Shown: positions 8,619-17,718 of the stretch, in pieces
Layout: every line of letters begins with the position of its first letter
How positions within the stretch are numbered: position 1 is the stretch's first letter
Assembly (NCBI GenBank): GCA_003427395.1
Contig: BFEA01000040.1
Coordinates: 3,646,791-3,670,825 of the forward strand
DNA: 24,035 nucleotides
DNA from: Chara braunii
Lineage: Eukaryota; Streptophyta; Charophyceae; Charales; Characeae
Direction: 5' to 3'
The notes under the pieces: generated by a model
What the model saw: the letters and a program-made list of their open reading frames with translations, nothing else
Databases searched by the model: none
Told to the model about the DNA's origin: nothing
Translations under genes and position numbers: made by a program

Positions 8619-8811
8619 GTTGAAGACAAGGAGGGTCCCAGTGTCCTAACAAGATGGCTCGCCAATCCTGGGGCCATTCCAAACCTGTAAAATTTCTCCA
8701 TATACAGTCCCATCTTCTCCACCACAGAACTGACCCTGGGCATTGCATCAATATATCGTCAAATAGAACTGCCCGGTAAACCGTAGGCAGAGAGGGAGAA
8801 GAGGACAACAA
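8619..8811 (-). pseudogene. LINE ORF2 C-terminal fragment (zf-RVT remnant)
   Basis: Translates on the minus strand to DDILMQCPGSVLWWRRWDC followed by WPQDWRAILL. This aligns with EHIFLQCPGAVWLWRWWD and WPWDWRALL of the LINE at 22286-23346. The His of the zinc-binding pair is replaced by Asp. It is truncated on both sides: by the poly(A) boundary at 8618 and by the fold-back structure after 8801. Confidence 0.7.
8757..8801. repeat. 45-bp direct repeat, left copy
   Basis: Identical to 9109-9153 except one base (G/A). The left copy is continuous with LINE sequence. The right copy is isolated between two (TA)n runs. Together they bracket a 307-bp segment (8802-9108) that carries the hammerhead fold-back. 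Confidence 0.85.
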
Positions 8812-8817
8812 ACGAGG

Positions 8818-9049
8818 GGCTGTGACAAACTGTTTCGTCGGAGTTTCACCAACTCATCAGGAGGCTGAACCCTCAATAGTCTGTAGAATTCCCTTACTGA
8901 TTACACTGTAAGTGATAATCCACCTTAACCGAAGTCAAAGTAGACTATCACTCACCCACACCAGATGGAAAACTCTACAGACTGTTGGTTCACACCCCAT
9001 CACAAGCCAGCAAAACACCCACGAAACAAAGAAAGGTCTGTCACAGCCA
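8818..9049. repeat. 232-bp imperfect fold-back (inverted repeat) structure
   Basis: Arms begin GGCTGTGACA (8818-8827) and end TGTCACAGCC (9040-9049). Matching pairs run inward: ACGAAAC near the ends, the CTACAGACT(A/G)TT block (8887-8875 against 8975-8985), and an inner 9/10-bp stem AGTGATAATC/GACTATCACT around 8910-8950. The left arm (minus strand) keeps a complete hammerhead core. The right arm (plus strand) is the same sequence decayed in its core. Confidence 0.75.
8825..8884 (-). ncRNA. Type III hammerhead self-cleaving ribozyme motif
   Basis: Read 5' to 3' on the minus strand. Stem III strand ACAGACUAU (8884-8876) is followed by the cleavage nucleotide U17 (8875). Stem I is GAGG/CCUC with loop GUUCAG (8874-8861). 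The core is CUGAUGA (8860-8854). Stem II is GUUGG/CCGAC (one U-G pair, with the conserved G10.1-C11.1 closing pair) and loop UGAAACU (8853-8837). GAAA follows (8836-8833), then the closing stem III strand ACAGUUUGU (8833-8825). Stem III has 9 positions with one A-C mismatch next to the cleavage triplet, which therefore reads AUU; the sister arm has GUU. Every conserved core base is present. Hammerheads process transcripts of Penelope-like elements and plant retrozymes. Activity here is likely low because of the mismatch and the AUU triplet. Confidence 0.72.
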
Positions 9050-9086
9050 AAAAATACACTCCAGACACGCCGCTGGCACTAGAGGC

Positions 9087-9152
9087 ATATATATATATAT
9101 ATATATATCGTCAAATAGAACTGCCCGGTAAACCATAGGCAGAGAGGGAGAA

Positions 9153-9186
<34 letters not shown>
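9087..9186. repeat. Two (TA)n runs flanking the 45-bp repeat copy
   Basis: (AT)11 at 9087-9108, then the 45-bp repeat 9109-9153, then (TA)16 at 9154-9186. The LINE end at 9217 follows, and it has no poly(A) of its own. Confidence 0.85.
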
Positions 9187-9188
<2 letters not shown>

Positions 9189-9216
9189 AAAGCAAACGGC
9201 CCCATCAGTGTTAGTG

Positions 9217-10393
9217 TTGCTGATAAGAGCAGACACCACTACCACCTGGGAAGCGGCTCCATCTATTGGTGGGGAGCATCACCTGCTGGAAAACGGGTCC
9301 GGCGTCCCATATACCGACTGAATATGGAGCATATCAGAAAAAAGATTGTGGGGGATTCCTGCCAGCATTGATTACCCTGAGACCCAGGGGATTAACTGAG
9401 CAGGATATTAGAAAGAGGGGGAAGAATCTCTTCACCCTGAAACCGGCGCCAGATACCTGCTGTTACAGACTAATTCTTCCTTCCCTAGTCATTGATTACT
9501 CTGGAAACCAGAGTATTAAATTGAGCAGGATATCAGAAAAAGGCAACAATATTCTCATCCTACACAGTTGACCCTTTCTTTAAGCACCTGCATACCAATT
9601 AGTCTCGACCATTGAGCTCGCTGGTGGCGGAAAAGGATCGGGGAAATCTGAGAGAGGCCGCAATGGGATGGAGGAGTCAATTCTAGTCCAATCATGAAAA
9701 TGGAGGTGGTAGTCCCTTTCAAAACTCTCCTTATTCCCTCCCTCCCCTCCCTCCCCTCCCTCCCCGCCCGCCCTCCCTCCCCCCTTTTCCATTGCACGTT
9801 TGCTATCAACCCCCCGTGTTCCCCTCCCAGCCAGTCGTTACAAAAGGATTGGATTTGCAGTTTGATTTCTGTTCTTGAGTGTATAAAGGCTATTTTTTCC
9901 TTAAATTTATCCCATTGAACCATGAGGTCTACCTGAATCTGGTGTTTGATTGTCTCTATGACAGCCGGACCTTGAAGACGAACTCCTTCCATCTTTCTAG
10001 TGCACCTTTTCCACCAAATTGCCCAAAAGATTGCTCTCCATCCCACTGTGAACATGTTTCTCTCAAAATTGCTTCTTGTTCTGACTGCCAGGTTTCACAC
10101 AGGATTGGTTTCCAGTCCCATGGCCCAAGGGGTTGATCCGCCTAACAGGCGCCACACTCGATCCCACCATCTCCATAACCAAACTGACCCAGGGCACTGC
10201 AGAAAGATGTATTCAATTGTTTTTGGTCTCCACCTGGCTGGGTATAGTCTCTGTAGATCGTTTACTGGAAATGCAGAAAAAAACACAATTTGCATCATGG
10301 TAATGCTAGACCTCTCTGTTCTAAAGTGGACCGATTAATAATCCAGTCGTTGGTGGGTAGGCAGCCATGGACAATCTGCCATTGTAATGACGC
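9217..10393 (-). mobile_element. 5'-truncated LINE, copy A
   Basis: The 3' part of a LINE on the minus strand: ORF2 C-terminus (about 10380-9580), 3' UTR, and the terminal signature at 9308-9217. It is truncated within ORF2 at about 10393, where it abuts another element's 3' signature. At its 3' end (TA)n stands in place of poly(A). It is homologous along its length with the plus-strand copy at 22286-23346. Confidence 0.8.
9580..10380 (-). pseudogene. LINE copy A ORF2 C-terminus with damaged zf-RVT
   Basis: Begins with residues matching DWIINRSTLEQRGLALP. A TGA follows where the other copy has Trp, then CKLCF and TIEYIFLQCPGSVWLWRWW. The zinc ligand His of the zf-RVT (H-x4-C) is Tyr here. 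The segment WRAIFWAIWWKRC follows (the other copy has RAVLWALWQRHC). A helical stretch, a Gly/Arg/Glu-rich tract coded by a polypyrimidine run (9728-9786) and the terminal FHDWTRIDSSIPLRPLSDFP complete it. At least two frame changes are present. zf-RVT domains follow the RT in plant-type L1 ORF2 and probably bind RNA or DNA. This copy cannot be functional. Confidence 0.75.
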
Positions 10394-10439
10394 AATTGGT
10401 AGGGAGCTGCATATGCTGGAAACCAGGTGTAGCGTCCCT
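10394..10439 (-). repeat. LINE 3'-terminal signature, copy 4 (truncated)
   Basis: The sense strand runs GGGACGCTACACCTGGTTTCC..CTCCCTACCAAT and stops before GATGGAGCC, where LINE copy A begins. It is the remnant of an older element cut by the insertion of copy A. Confidence 0.65.
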
Positions 10440-10638
10440 TATACAAAACGATGGAAACAAACTTCATGGCACATGTATCCACCGAGTACCAGCTAGCTGT
10501 AGGACCTCTTCACCAAAAGGCGCCAGAACGGAAAGGAACACTGGTCCTATTCAGCCGCTAGCGATGTCCTTTCTGCGATTAGATTCTGTAAGCTCAGTGT
10601 GAGTTCTATTCCGTTCAAGCAACGAAAAAAACTTTCTT
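10440..10638. other. Body of small plus-strand element, unassigned
   Basis: No open frame with recognisable content. It is presumably the 3' UTR portion of the element that ends at the signature and poly(A) at 10639-10726. Confidence 0.4.
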
Positions 10639-10692
10639 CGCTGGACCCGATTTCCAGCAGGTGATGCTCCCCACCAATAGATTGGAGCTCCT

Positions 10693-10726
<34 letters not shown>
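10639..10726 (+). repeat. LINE 3'-terminal signature, copy 5, with poly(A)
   Basis: CGCTGGACCCGATTTCCAGCAGGTGATGCTCC..ATTGGAGC, then 8 bases and A28 (10699-10726). It shows clearly that the signature is the sequence directly preceding the poly(A) tail. It abuts the 3' side of LINE copy C, which is on the other strand. Confidence 0.8.
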
Positions 10727-10727
<1 letters not shown>

Positions 10728-10989
10728 GAAAAAACCTTTCTTCGTCTGTTATTTAGTCTATTATCAAGTCTGACCAAAACGGGAGGGCGGGAGGTAACTG
10801 AGAGGGCTGGCTATAATAACTCTACAAGGGGGTCTTGGATCCATCAACCAAGGCTCAATATCGGCCATTTCGTCACAACGGACATATTATACTTTCTGAA
10901 CGAAATTAAAATTGAGTTTTTGGGCCGAAATCCGGTCCAAAGTTTTGGCTCCTGGGGGTCCCCCTAGATGTATCTGGTCTCAAGCTGAA

Positions 10990-11561
10990 TGCAAATCCCC
11001 TTCGCCGTCGACTTTAGCATTCTAACTTTTTTACCCCACGTTCCAAAGAAACGACTTGGGCCATGCCTCCCATTTCGTGCACTGTTTGTTTTCCTCCAGT
11101 CCTCCCATTTCGTGCACTGTTTGTTTTCCTCCAGTCCGCCCAAGTAAGTGCCCTGATGTTCGATAGAACCTGATCCATTTTATAGATGTCCGAAAAAAGA
11201 TTCGGTCTAAACAATCTGTGATTTCTAAGTGAGCAGATGACTGACATGGTTGGTGCTCGACAAGCAGTAGCCACGTCGCACCAACCTCGACCCACTGCCC
11301 ACGCGTTCCCTATGATCCCCTCCACAACAAACTGCTCTTCCCATCGGCATCTACGTGCTTCTGCCAGAGTTTTGCCCACCAAGCCCATATTCTCTTAGAT
11401 TCAATACAATCCCACCAGAGGTGGGACGCCGTTTCTAGTAATACTATTTTCTTTCTGCACCGACAACACGCGGTGTCTATCTCCATCCTGTTGGCTGCCA
11501 GCCAGTTAGCCGTGGGGACGGCGATGGCTCTGTGGGTGGGATTCTGCACAACTCCTTCCAC
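10990..11561 (-). pseudogene. LINE ORF2 C-terminal fragment, copy C (zf-RVT)
   Basis: The minus strand encodes NPTHRAIAVPTANWLAANRM, then a zf-RVT with CCRC (C-x2-C) and SHLWWDC (H-x4-C), then KRIWAWWAKLWQKH. It continues in another frame (11388 onward) as RCRWEEQFVVEGIIGNAWAV. It is more divergent from copies A and B than they are from each other, so it is a different LINE subfamily. The zinc ligands are intact. The reading frame is further broken by an exact 35-bp tandem duplication at 11066-11135. No poly(A) end is identifiable; it abuts a plus-strand tail at 10726. The sequence between 10727 and 10990 has no assignable feature. Confidence 0.7.
11066..11135. repeat. Exact 35-bp tandem duplication
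   Basis: 11066-11100 is repeated without change at 11101-11135. As 35 is not a multiple of three, it shifts the frame of LINE copy C. The identity implies a recent event or an assembly artefact. Confidence 0.9.
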
Positions 11562-11622
11562 AGCTTTCGAAGCCAGGCTACTTCGATCTACGAAACTGGA
11601 CCTGACCTCTCTCTTGCTTCAC

Positions 11623-11812
11623 TTTTTTTTTTTTTGGTTTCTTTTCTTTTGTGAACTACCCGAGCCGATGCTAGGGGTGCTGATAAAAGCAGGCACCGCC
11701 AGCACTCCCGTGGAGGCTCCATCTATTGGTGGGGAGCAGCACCTGCTGGAAATCGTGTCCAGCGTCCCCCTGAACATTGTAGTTGTTTGTTTGAACAGAC
11801 ATGTGGTTGTAA
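11623..11812 (-). repeat. LINE 3'-terminal signature, copy 6, with poly(A) and extended body
   Basis: The signature (11766-11718), the outer GATAAAAGCAGGCACC part and, after 43 bases, a T13 run (poly(A) on the minus strand, 11635-11623). The upstream 40 bp match those next to the copy at 6532-6660. Confidence 0.75.
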
Positions 11813-12300
11813 TGACAGCCAGCTGCAGGGCTCACCTACACGCATGACTTCTGACAGGCAGCAGACCTACACAGCAGCCTGAGTTGCTTGCGTACATGAT
11901 TATGTAGCCTGCGATAAGTCATAGTGTGCCCAGATCTCATGTCTGCTGCTACATTATGATAGTGTTCTGCTACCCCCATCCATCCAGAGAACAGCACCTT
12001 GTTGTCGTACTTGTTTCCTCGACCAGAGATGTTTTTTTTTTTTTTTTCTATCGTACTTGTTCCCTCGACCAGAGATGTACTTGTAATTGCAGCAAGCTTG
12101 CTGCAGTGCCCTCCTAGAAAAAGTGGATTTGGCAGCTGGAGATGCACAGCAGCCTGAGGTGCTTGGCAACATGACAGCCTAATGTAGGTGATAGTGTCCA
12201 CAGATGCTACTAAGAGAATTGGAAGCAGGTTGGCTGTTCTGCTTTACCCCATTCACCCAGCTAACGGCCCCATGTTGTCTCGGTCTCTGTCTTGGTTCTA
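11813..12300. repeat. Diverged tandem duplication of about 270 bp
   Basis: The block starting CACAGCAGCCTGAG (about 11869) recurs in degenerate form from about 12146 (CACAGCAGCCTGAG, ATAGTGT, GTTCTGC, ACCC..CATCCA/CATTCA). It is probably body sequence of the element ending at 11623. No convincing coding frame. Confidence 0.5.
12005..12077 (-). mobile_element. Poly(A)-only insertion flanked by 27-bp duplications
   Basis: TCGTACTTGTTTCCTCGACC.. (12005-12031) is repeated at 12051-12077 with one mismatch. Between the copies lies only T16 plus CTA. This is what an extremely 5'-truncated retrotransposition leaves: a target-site duplication around a bare poly(A), minus-strand orientation. Confidence 0.6.
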
Positions 12301-12607
12301 TCACCTAAGCTACTCCTTGCTTCTCCTACCCATTGGCTTTTAAACCACCAGTACTTGGCCCAGCTATCGGCCGCGGGAAAAAAAAGAGTAGAAACATTTC
12401 TAGTCGGATGAATTTGGGCGCTCCTGTAGTAGCCCGTACGTTTCCTAAAATAGTGGCGCCTTAACGGGCACTACTCTAGGAAATACTGGTGGTTTAATTT
12501 CTCGAAGTATGATCGCAGATGCCCTGACCAGTGACCATGACCCGTGAGCAGGAATGACACACACAAATTGAGAAATGATCAAAATGTTCCATGTGTCATC
12601 CAAGGAG

Positions 12608-12642
<35 letters not shown>

Positions 12643-13700
12643 GGACCAAGGAAGTTTTCAGTGCTTATCGAAAGAAAAGATGACGATCTGTTACGTATAC
12701 ATTATTCCGCGAGTGATGAGTTAACCCGGCCGGCGTACCCATATGCCGGAAAAAAATCCGTGTGACTGTCTGACGAGAAAAGAAGAAGAAAAGATGACGG
12801 TCTTGAGGTATTATCATTGAACTGACAGCCACAGGTAACTCTGATGCCAGAGTCCATAGGTATCGGATTATTTCTCGAATTGGTTCTGAATCATCAGAGC
12901 TCCACTGTCCAGGATGACTTTTTAGTTGACTTCTTGACTCCAGCTCCCATCATCAATCCTGTCGCAGATGTCAACGCATCATTTTAAGGGGCCTGCTATT
13001 GGCCGCCGATGGCCGGTGCTCATTTCACCTCCCATAGTACACCCCCAAATTGAAGGATTTTCATGCAAAAGTGGTCATCATTCAAGGTCAGTCTTTCGAA
13101 TTCAGCCACAGAATTAACAAGGTTGCAACTCTGGCATGTCTTAGGTTTAATAACCAAAAAAAAAAAAAAAAAAAAAAAGAACTAACAGGTAGTAATGCCC
13201 TGCCTCCAAGTGGCAAACCTCCCTTCATTTGGCTAAAAGCCTTTTCTTTCTTTTTTAAGGCCAAAACCCTTAAGCTTGCCAGGACTGTTTTTTCAGAAAA
13301 AAGAAGGGAAGAAAAAGGCCAGAACACTTAAGGCACTGACAAATTGTTAAAGGCTGATTGTCCTGATTGTCAGACACTGAGGTGGGACTGAGGGAGTTGG
13401 GGGTGGGCTAGGATCTGAGAATTGTTGAAAGGGAATGGATGGGTTTTCCTAAGCCGGATTATCCATTCAGAAAGAGGAAAAGTCAAACCCTTTCAGGTCA
13501 GTCAAGCCCCCTTGTGAAAATGACTGTATACAAGTTATCTGTGCGGTTCAGTACAGCCCCCCTCCACAACCGCAACTCTGTATTCTCACTCGGATGTCGC
13601 AATGTAGAGGTATAGTGTAATCTCCCTTCCTACTATCTTTCACCCAGTGCCTCCTTGCCTCCTTATTCCTTCTGAACGCAACCTCTCACTGCTAACTACA
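12301..13700. other. Intergenic stretch with homopolymers
   Basis: No supportable gene. It contains T32 at 12610-12641 and A23 at 13156-13178, which may be tails of severely truncated retroinsertions, but I see no LINE signature beside either. Short frames across them are homopolymer artefacts. Confidence 0.6.
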
Positions 13701-14700
13701 TATGGCCTCTACCAACCAATGGTGATTACTAACCGGTGCTGACTAGACTGCGACTTAGGCACAGGATGACGACAACAATTGCTGACTCCACTATGACTTA
13801 GGCAATGATATCTCTTCGAAAATCCAGACTACTTCCTCTCTTCATACATGCACACTACGAAAGGAGAATTGACTCCCCGTTCGTTTGGACAATCCCCTCC
13901 ATTCCGTGTCGGAAAGATGAAGATTGTAGCTGCTAATCATAGAATTGTAGATGGGGTAGAAAACTTCTCATGACATGAGAACGCCAGTTCCAATAGACTT
14001 GCCTACCGAAAAACAACTTCAGCGTAAATGCAAACGCTCTTCCTCCTTCTGTCCTTACCCCACTGGTTCACTCTCGATGACCATTCGCTGACGAACTCAC
14101 CAAAACACTCAACAGTCTGCGTCGTCAGGTACCTCTGATGTGTCACCTTCCGCCGTATCAATTGATAGTATTCGCTGTAGAGTAGTCTATAACCTCTGCT
14201 ACATATTGACTTGGATGCAAGTATCATCATGCCATAATAACCCACACTTTACCTTATCAGGGGCAATCTCCGCCTACTCCATCGATGTTGAGGTGATCAA
14301 CATTCCTCTGGCCTTCTGCGGTGTATGAAAACACGTTGGCTATGGAGCTTTTCGCGGACACCAGGCAACAGAAAGTACTGGGCAGGCCAACACCTGCCTC
14401 CTATCCTTCCCTTCACTGGTGCTAACATGGCTCCACATCAGCCTGTGACGTGGACACAACAAGAACCTCCGACTATGGTTGCGCGTGCGTTAGGCGCCAA
14501 CCACGCTCCACACAATCTATCAGAACTCGTTGACCAGAGTTTTGCGTAGTGACCATGAATGTTTCTGAGTTTTTCCTTTATCCATGCTTTGTTGGTTTTG
14601 GTTGCCAATTGGGGTCTTAAGAATGATTTAAGATTCTGGGGACTTCTAGCAACTCATCTTAGACAACTCCATTGCTGATATATTCAGTGATGTCCGGCTT
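13701..14700. other. Unassigned stretch
   Basis: No recognisable gene, RNA or mobile signature. A short inverted pair CTGACGA/TCGTCAG lies at 14088-14128 around CAACAGTCTGCG. It lacks the GAAA and stems needed for a hammerhead. Confidence 0.5.
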
Positions 14701-14704
14701 TTCG

Positions 14705-14915
14705 ATGCCAGAACGACGCTGGCCGGTGTTGGGGTGTTGCCTGTAACCTGCTGATGCAGGAGTGTGAGGCCTGGTAGAGAGATCTGGGGATGCTTTGGGG
14801 TGGGCATTCCAAGGGACAACCAAGGGTTGCTGCTGGGACGACGCTGGTCGGAGCTGGGGGAAGTTGTGTTGCCCTGTAACCCAGCAGGGTGGGGGTGTGA
14901 GGCTTGGAAGAGCTC
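14705..14915. repeat. Diverged tandem repeat, unit about 125 bp
   Basis: ACGACGCTGGCCGG..TGTAACCTGCTGATGCAGG..GTGTGAGGCCTGG (from 14713) recurs as ACGACGCTGGTCGG..TGTAACCCAGCAGGG..GTGTGAGGCTTGG (from 14838). It lies in the left flank of the large LINE. No coding evidence. Confidence 0.6.
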
Positions 14916-15013
14916 GACAGGGAGTAAGACAGTGCTGGAGAGCTTTAGAAGGGTTGCTAGGGATTCACAGGGTTTTGAGCATTTGTAGGACCTCTGCGGT
15001 GGCATGTTTTGTT

Positions 15014-15030
15014 GTGGGCAGACCTTTTTT
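15014..15030. repeat. Target-site duplication of the large LINE, 3' copy
   Basis: GTGGGCAGACCTTTTTT, identical to 21979-21995. The T6 merges with the poly(A) tail (T21 at 15025-15045), as is usual for target-primed reverse transcription into an A-rich site. Confidence 0.88.
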
Positions 15031-15045
15031 TTTTTTTTTTTTTTT

Positions 15046-16167
15046 GAAANAACCCGAAGCTGTGATAGAGGTGCTGATAAGAGCAGACACGTCTACCACA
15101 GTCGGGGAGGCTCCATCTATTGGTGGGGAGCTGCACCTGCTGGAAACCGGGTCCATCGTCCCTAAACATCGTATTTCATGTTGTATGCAGACCAAATGAA
15201 ACGGGCAGCAGTAGCAGGATGACCCAACCCTGATGGAGACAAATCATGAGTAAGGCCACACATCTACTCTACCTCCTTAGCCACTTGCCCACCGGACATT
15301 TTGATATGCGGGTGGTCGTAGCCCTAGTGTAACGACCACTATCACCATTTCGGCTCATGAGGGTGACCGCAGCCCAAATGTAGTGAACACTATCTCCGTT
15401 TCTGCTCATGAAGCTAAGTGATAACCCCTGTGTATGAACCGCCCTGTGTGCANGCAGAATGACCCCCATTCCCCAACCCCCACCCTCTAGAACAGTAAGT
15501 TTCGGTCCGTGTTAAAGGCTTTCAGTGCGTTGTGAGCGATATGAGACAGTATGAGTTATATATGGAGAAGCCGTTGCAGGTTGCACTCAGCCGTATTTTG
15601 AGTCTGTCCCAAGTCCACTCTGCATTCTGTAAACAATCCCTCCTGGGTTACCCCTAACCCCTAAACCCTTAAGACCACGGCAGGTCTTATTGCCACAACT
15701 GATGGCAATGCTCACATTGTGTAACTTGCAAACAATGGTTCATGAACCGGGACGCATATTGTAGGCTCTCTCACCCCCAACCACTAAACCTGCAAACCAT
15801 GAAGACCACTGTAGTGCCGGTTGTCTCAGATGAGAGAAGTCCGTTCATTGTGCAAGGAGCCTGTCTTGTTGTGTTGATCCCCTGACCCCAACCTGAGGCG
15901 GCTCCCTGGTCTGCAAATGCTGTTGCTCCTCGTCCAATGAGTCCGTGCATTGTGCCACCGGCCTGTGGTGTCGTGTTGATCTCTTGACCACATCCTGAGG
16001 CGGGTCCCTGGTCTGCGATTGCTGTTGCGATTGCTGTTACTCCTCGTCCGATGATCCGACGTACCCAGGTCACGTAGTTGCCCCTTCCTTCTACTGCATT
16101 TCCGAGAGGTTTGGGGGCGGTAGCAGTGCGGGATCGGGAGGAGGGCGAGGAGATGTGGGGTAGGGGT
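15046..16167 (-). other. LINE 3' UTR with internal tandem repeats
   Basis: From the end of the last ORF2 frame (16168) to the poly(A). It contains a 102-bp unit at 15840-15941 repeated at 15942-16055 (with a 12-bp GATTGCTGTTGC insertion). It also has a roughly 50-bp pair at 15311-15359 and 15363-15411 (CACTATC..CATTTCGGCTCATGA type). The conserved 3' signature lies at 15072-15162. Ambiguous bases are at 15050 and 15453. A short CCCCTAACCCCTAAACCC at 15655 is not a telomere array. Confidence 0.7.
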
Positions 16168-17718
16168 CTACGGGATGAGCAGGAAGTTGGTCGGGAGGAA
16201 GGAGACCGCAAAATCTTGCAGGGGTTTCNTCTGCCAGACTNGCTCCCCCGCTCTCCAGTGTTTCCACTGTATGNTGAGGTCGTGTTGCAATGCAGAGAAG
16301 AGACGGTGGGGGTCTTGCCATATCTGGCAATACGATTCCCTGATAGCCTCCCTGAGACTGACATCCTTCTCTTCGTGATACTCCCGTGCCATGGTCTTCC
16401 ANGCATTATGAGTATGGGATCTNATCTCATCCTCTATCTCCTGTTGCGCTCTCTGCAATCCAAACTGGTAGTCTTTTCTCTCGTAGGAGCACCGTGCCCT
16501 CCAGGTTTGCATGAGGACATGTAGTCTCGTATATGAAAAGAGATTAACTGCAAACGGAGACCAGTTTGCTAGCAGCTGTTGATTTTCTCCAAGGAGGATG
16601 AGGCCAAGATCCCAAGGTATGTGTTGGTCGTCAAGGAGTGAAACGCTGCATCCCACCACCTCCAGATTTGAGCTGCCATCGGGCAAGACAGAAGGCAGTG
16701 CTCAAGGGTTGCCCTAGCAGGCTGAGTAGCCCGACCGCAATACGTGCATATAGGGGACAACAGTCCTTTTTGCTCCAGGTTAGTTCTGGAAACAATCCAA
16801 TCTGGGGTGGGAAGACAGCGATGTAAGATTTGTCATTGCAGGGACCTAAGGCTTGTGGGCATGAGTTTAGCATATTTGGTCCAGGGAAGGTTGCTCAGCA
16901 ACTGTGCATCAAGTGGTGAATCCCGTTCTCATCTATGCACGATCGTTTTCCCAATCTGCTGCTGAGGTCGGGCTGCCTTATACCCTCCTCTGACCGTGTA
17001 GTCCCAGATATGCAGGTTGTGTTGGCCCTTCCATTCCCATTCGTCCGGGGCGAATGGAAGCAGGGCCACGGGTATGGATGGCTCATACACGTGGAATCCT
17101 TCGTCTTGGCCCCCCCACGACTCTGACATTTATCAATCCAACCCATGATTCTGTAACGTCGGAGTCCGCATCTCGGTTTAGGCGAGAGAGCCGCTTACCC
17201 GACACGTGTAGAGCAAAGGCTTCCAGTGTGCAGCTCGCACCATTTCTGTTGCAGACTCTGTAGACTTTGTCCGGTTGTGGGAGGTCAGCATATCTGACCA
17301 CCCAGTCTTGCGGCTCAATCGTCGGACCTGTTTTAAGAGTTTGCAGCCAGGCCAGTGGCATTGCATCGGTGAGCTGGCGAGTCTTTTCTTCAATATTCCT
17401 GACGTATTTTAGCTTAGCCCTCAGGACATCTGGTGAGAGTCATTTTTGTTCGACCTGATCCCAGAGGTCACCCACCGTATAAATCCTTTTTTGTGTCCAA
17501 ACCAGCCACGACGAGTTGGTTGTGAGCACAAAGGGGGACCCATCTTCATTCAAGATAAAGGGGTTTCCGAAGAGTGGTTGCCTCCACACATTATGCCATC
17601 TGTTGGGTGCTCGCTTTTGCTTGGGGCCAGTCGTTCTCCATAGCTTAATCATGGTCGGCCAGAGAGGGTCATTGTGAATGTCCTGCCTGATGGCACGGGA
17701 TGCACCCCCAGCTTGTGT
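16168..17718 (-). pseudogene. LINE ORF2 C-terminal region with zf-RVT
   Basis: Continues ORF2 after the RT in several frames. Frames 17652-17440 (WRQPLFGNPFILNEDGSPF), 17361-17083 (VRYADLPQPDKVYRVCNRNG) and 17129-16929 (HNLHIWDYTVRGGYKAARPQ) form the post-RT connector. The zf-RVT reads SPICTYCGRATQ..LEHCLLSCPMAAQIWRWWDAA (16760 downward), with C-x2-C and H-x4-C ligands intact. The tail (to 16168) is a helical, Trp/Gln-rich segment including ANWSPFAVNLFSYTRLHVLM. Five ambiguous bases (16229, 16241, 16274, 16402, 16423) fall here. At least three frame changes break it. Confidence 0.75.

Noticed and set aside
12767-12790. CTGACGA followed by GAAAA, another hammerhead-like core
   Set aside because: No stem II between the core halves and no partner strands.
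13050-13331. 93-aa plus-strand frame with a poly-Lys run
   Set aside because: Runs through A23; no motif or conserved copy, and no splice or tail evidence.
14088-14128. Inverted CTGACGA/TCGTCAG pair near an ACAGTCTG block resembling the 8818-9049 element
   Set aside because: No GAAA and no closed stems; similarity is too short to claim a third arm.
14325-14549. 74-aa plus-strand open frame
   Set aside because: No recognisable motif, no homologous copy in the window and no flanking gene signals.
15640-15680. CCCTAA/CCCTAAA telomere-like units
   Set aside because: Only two or three imperfect units inside the LINE 3' UTR; not a telomere or interstitial array.
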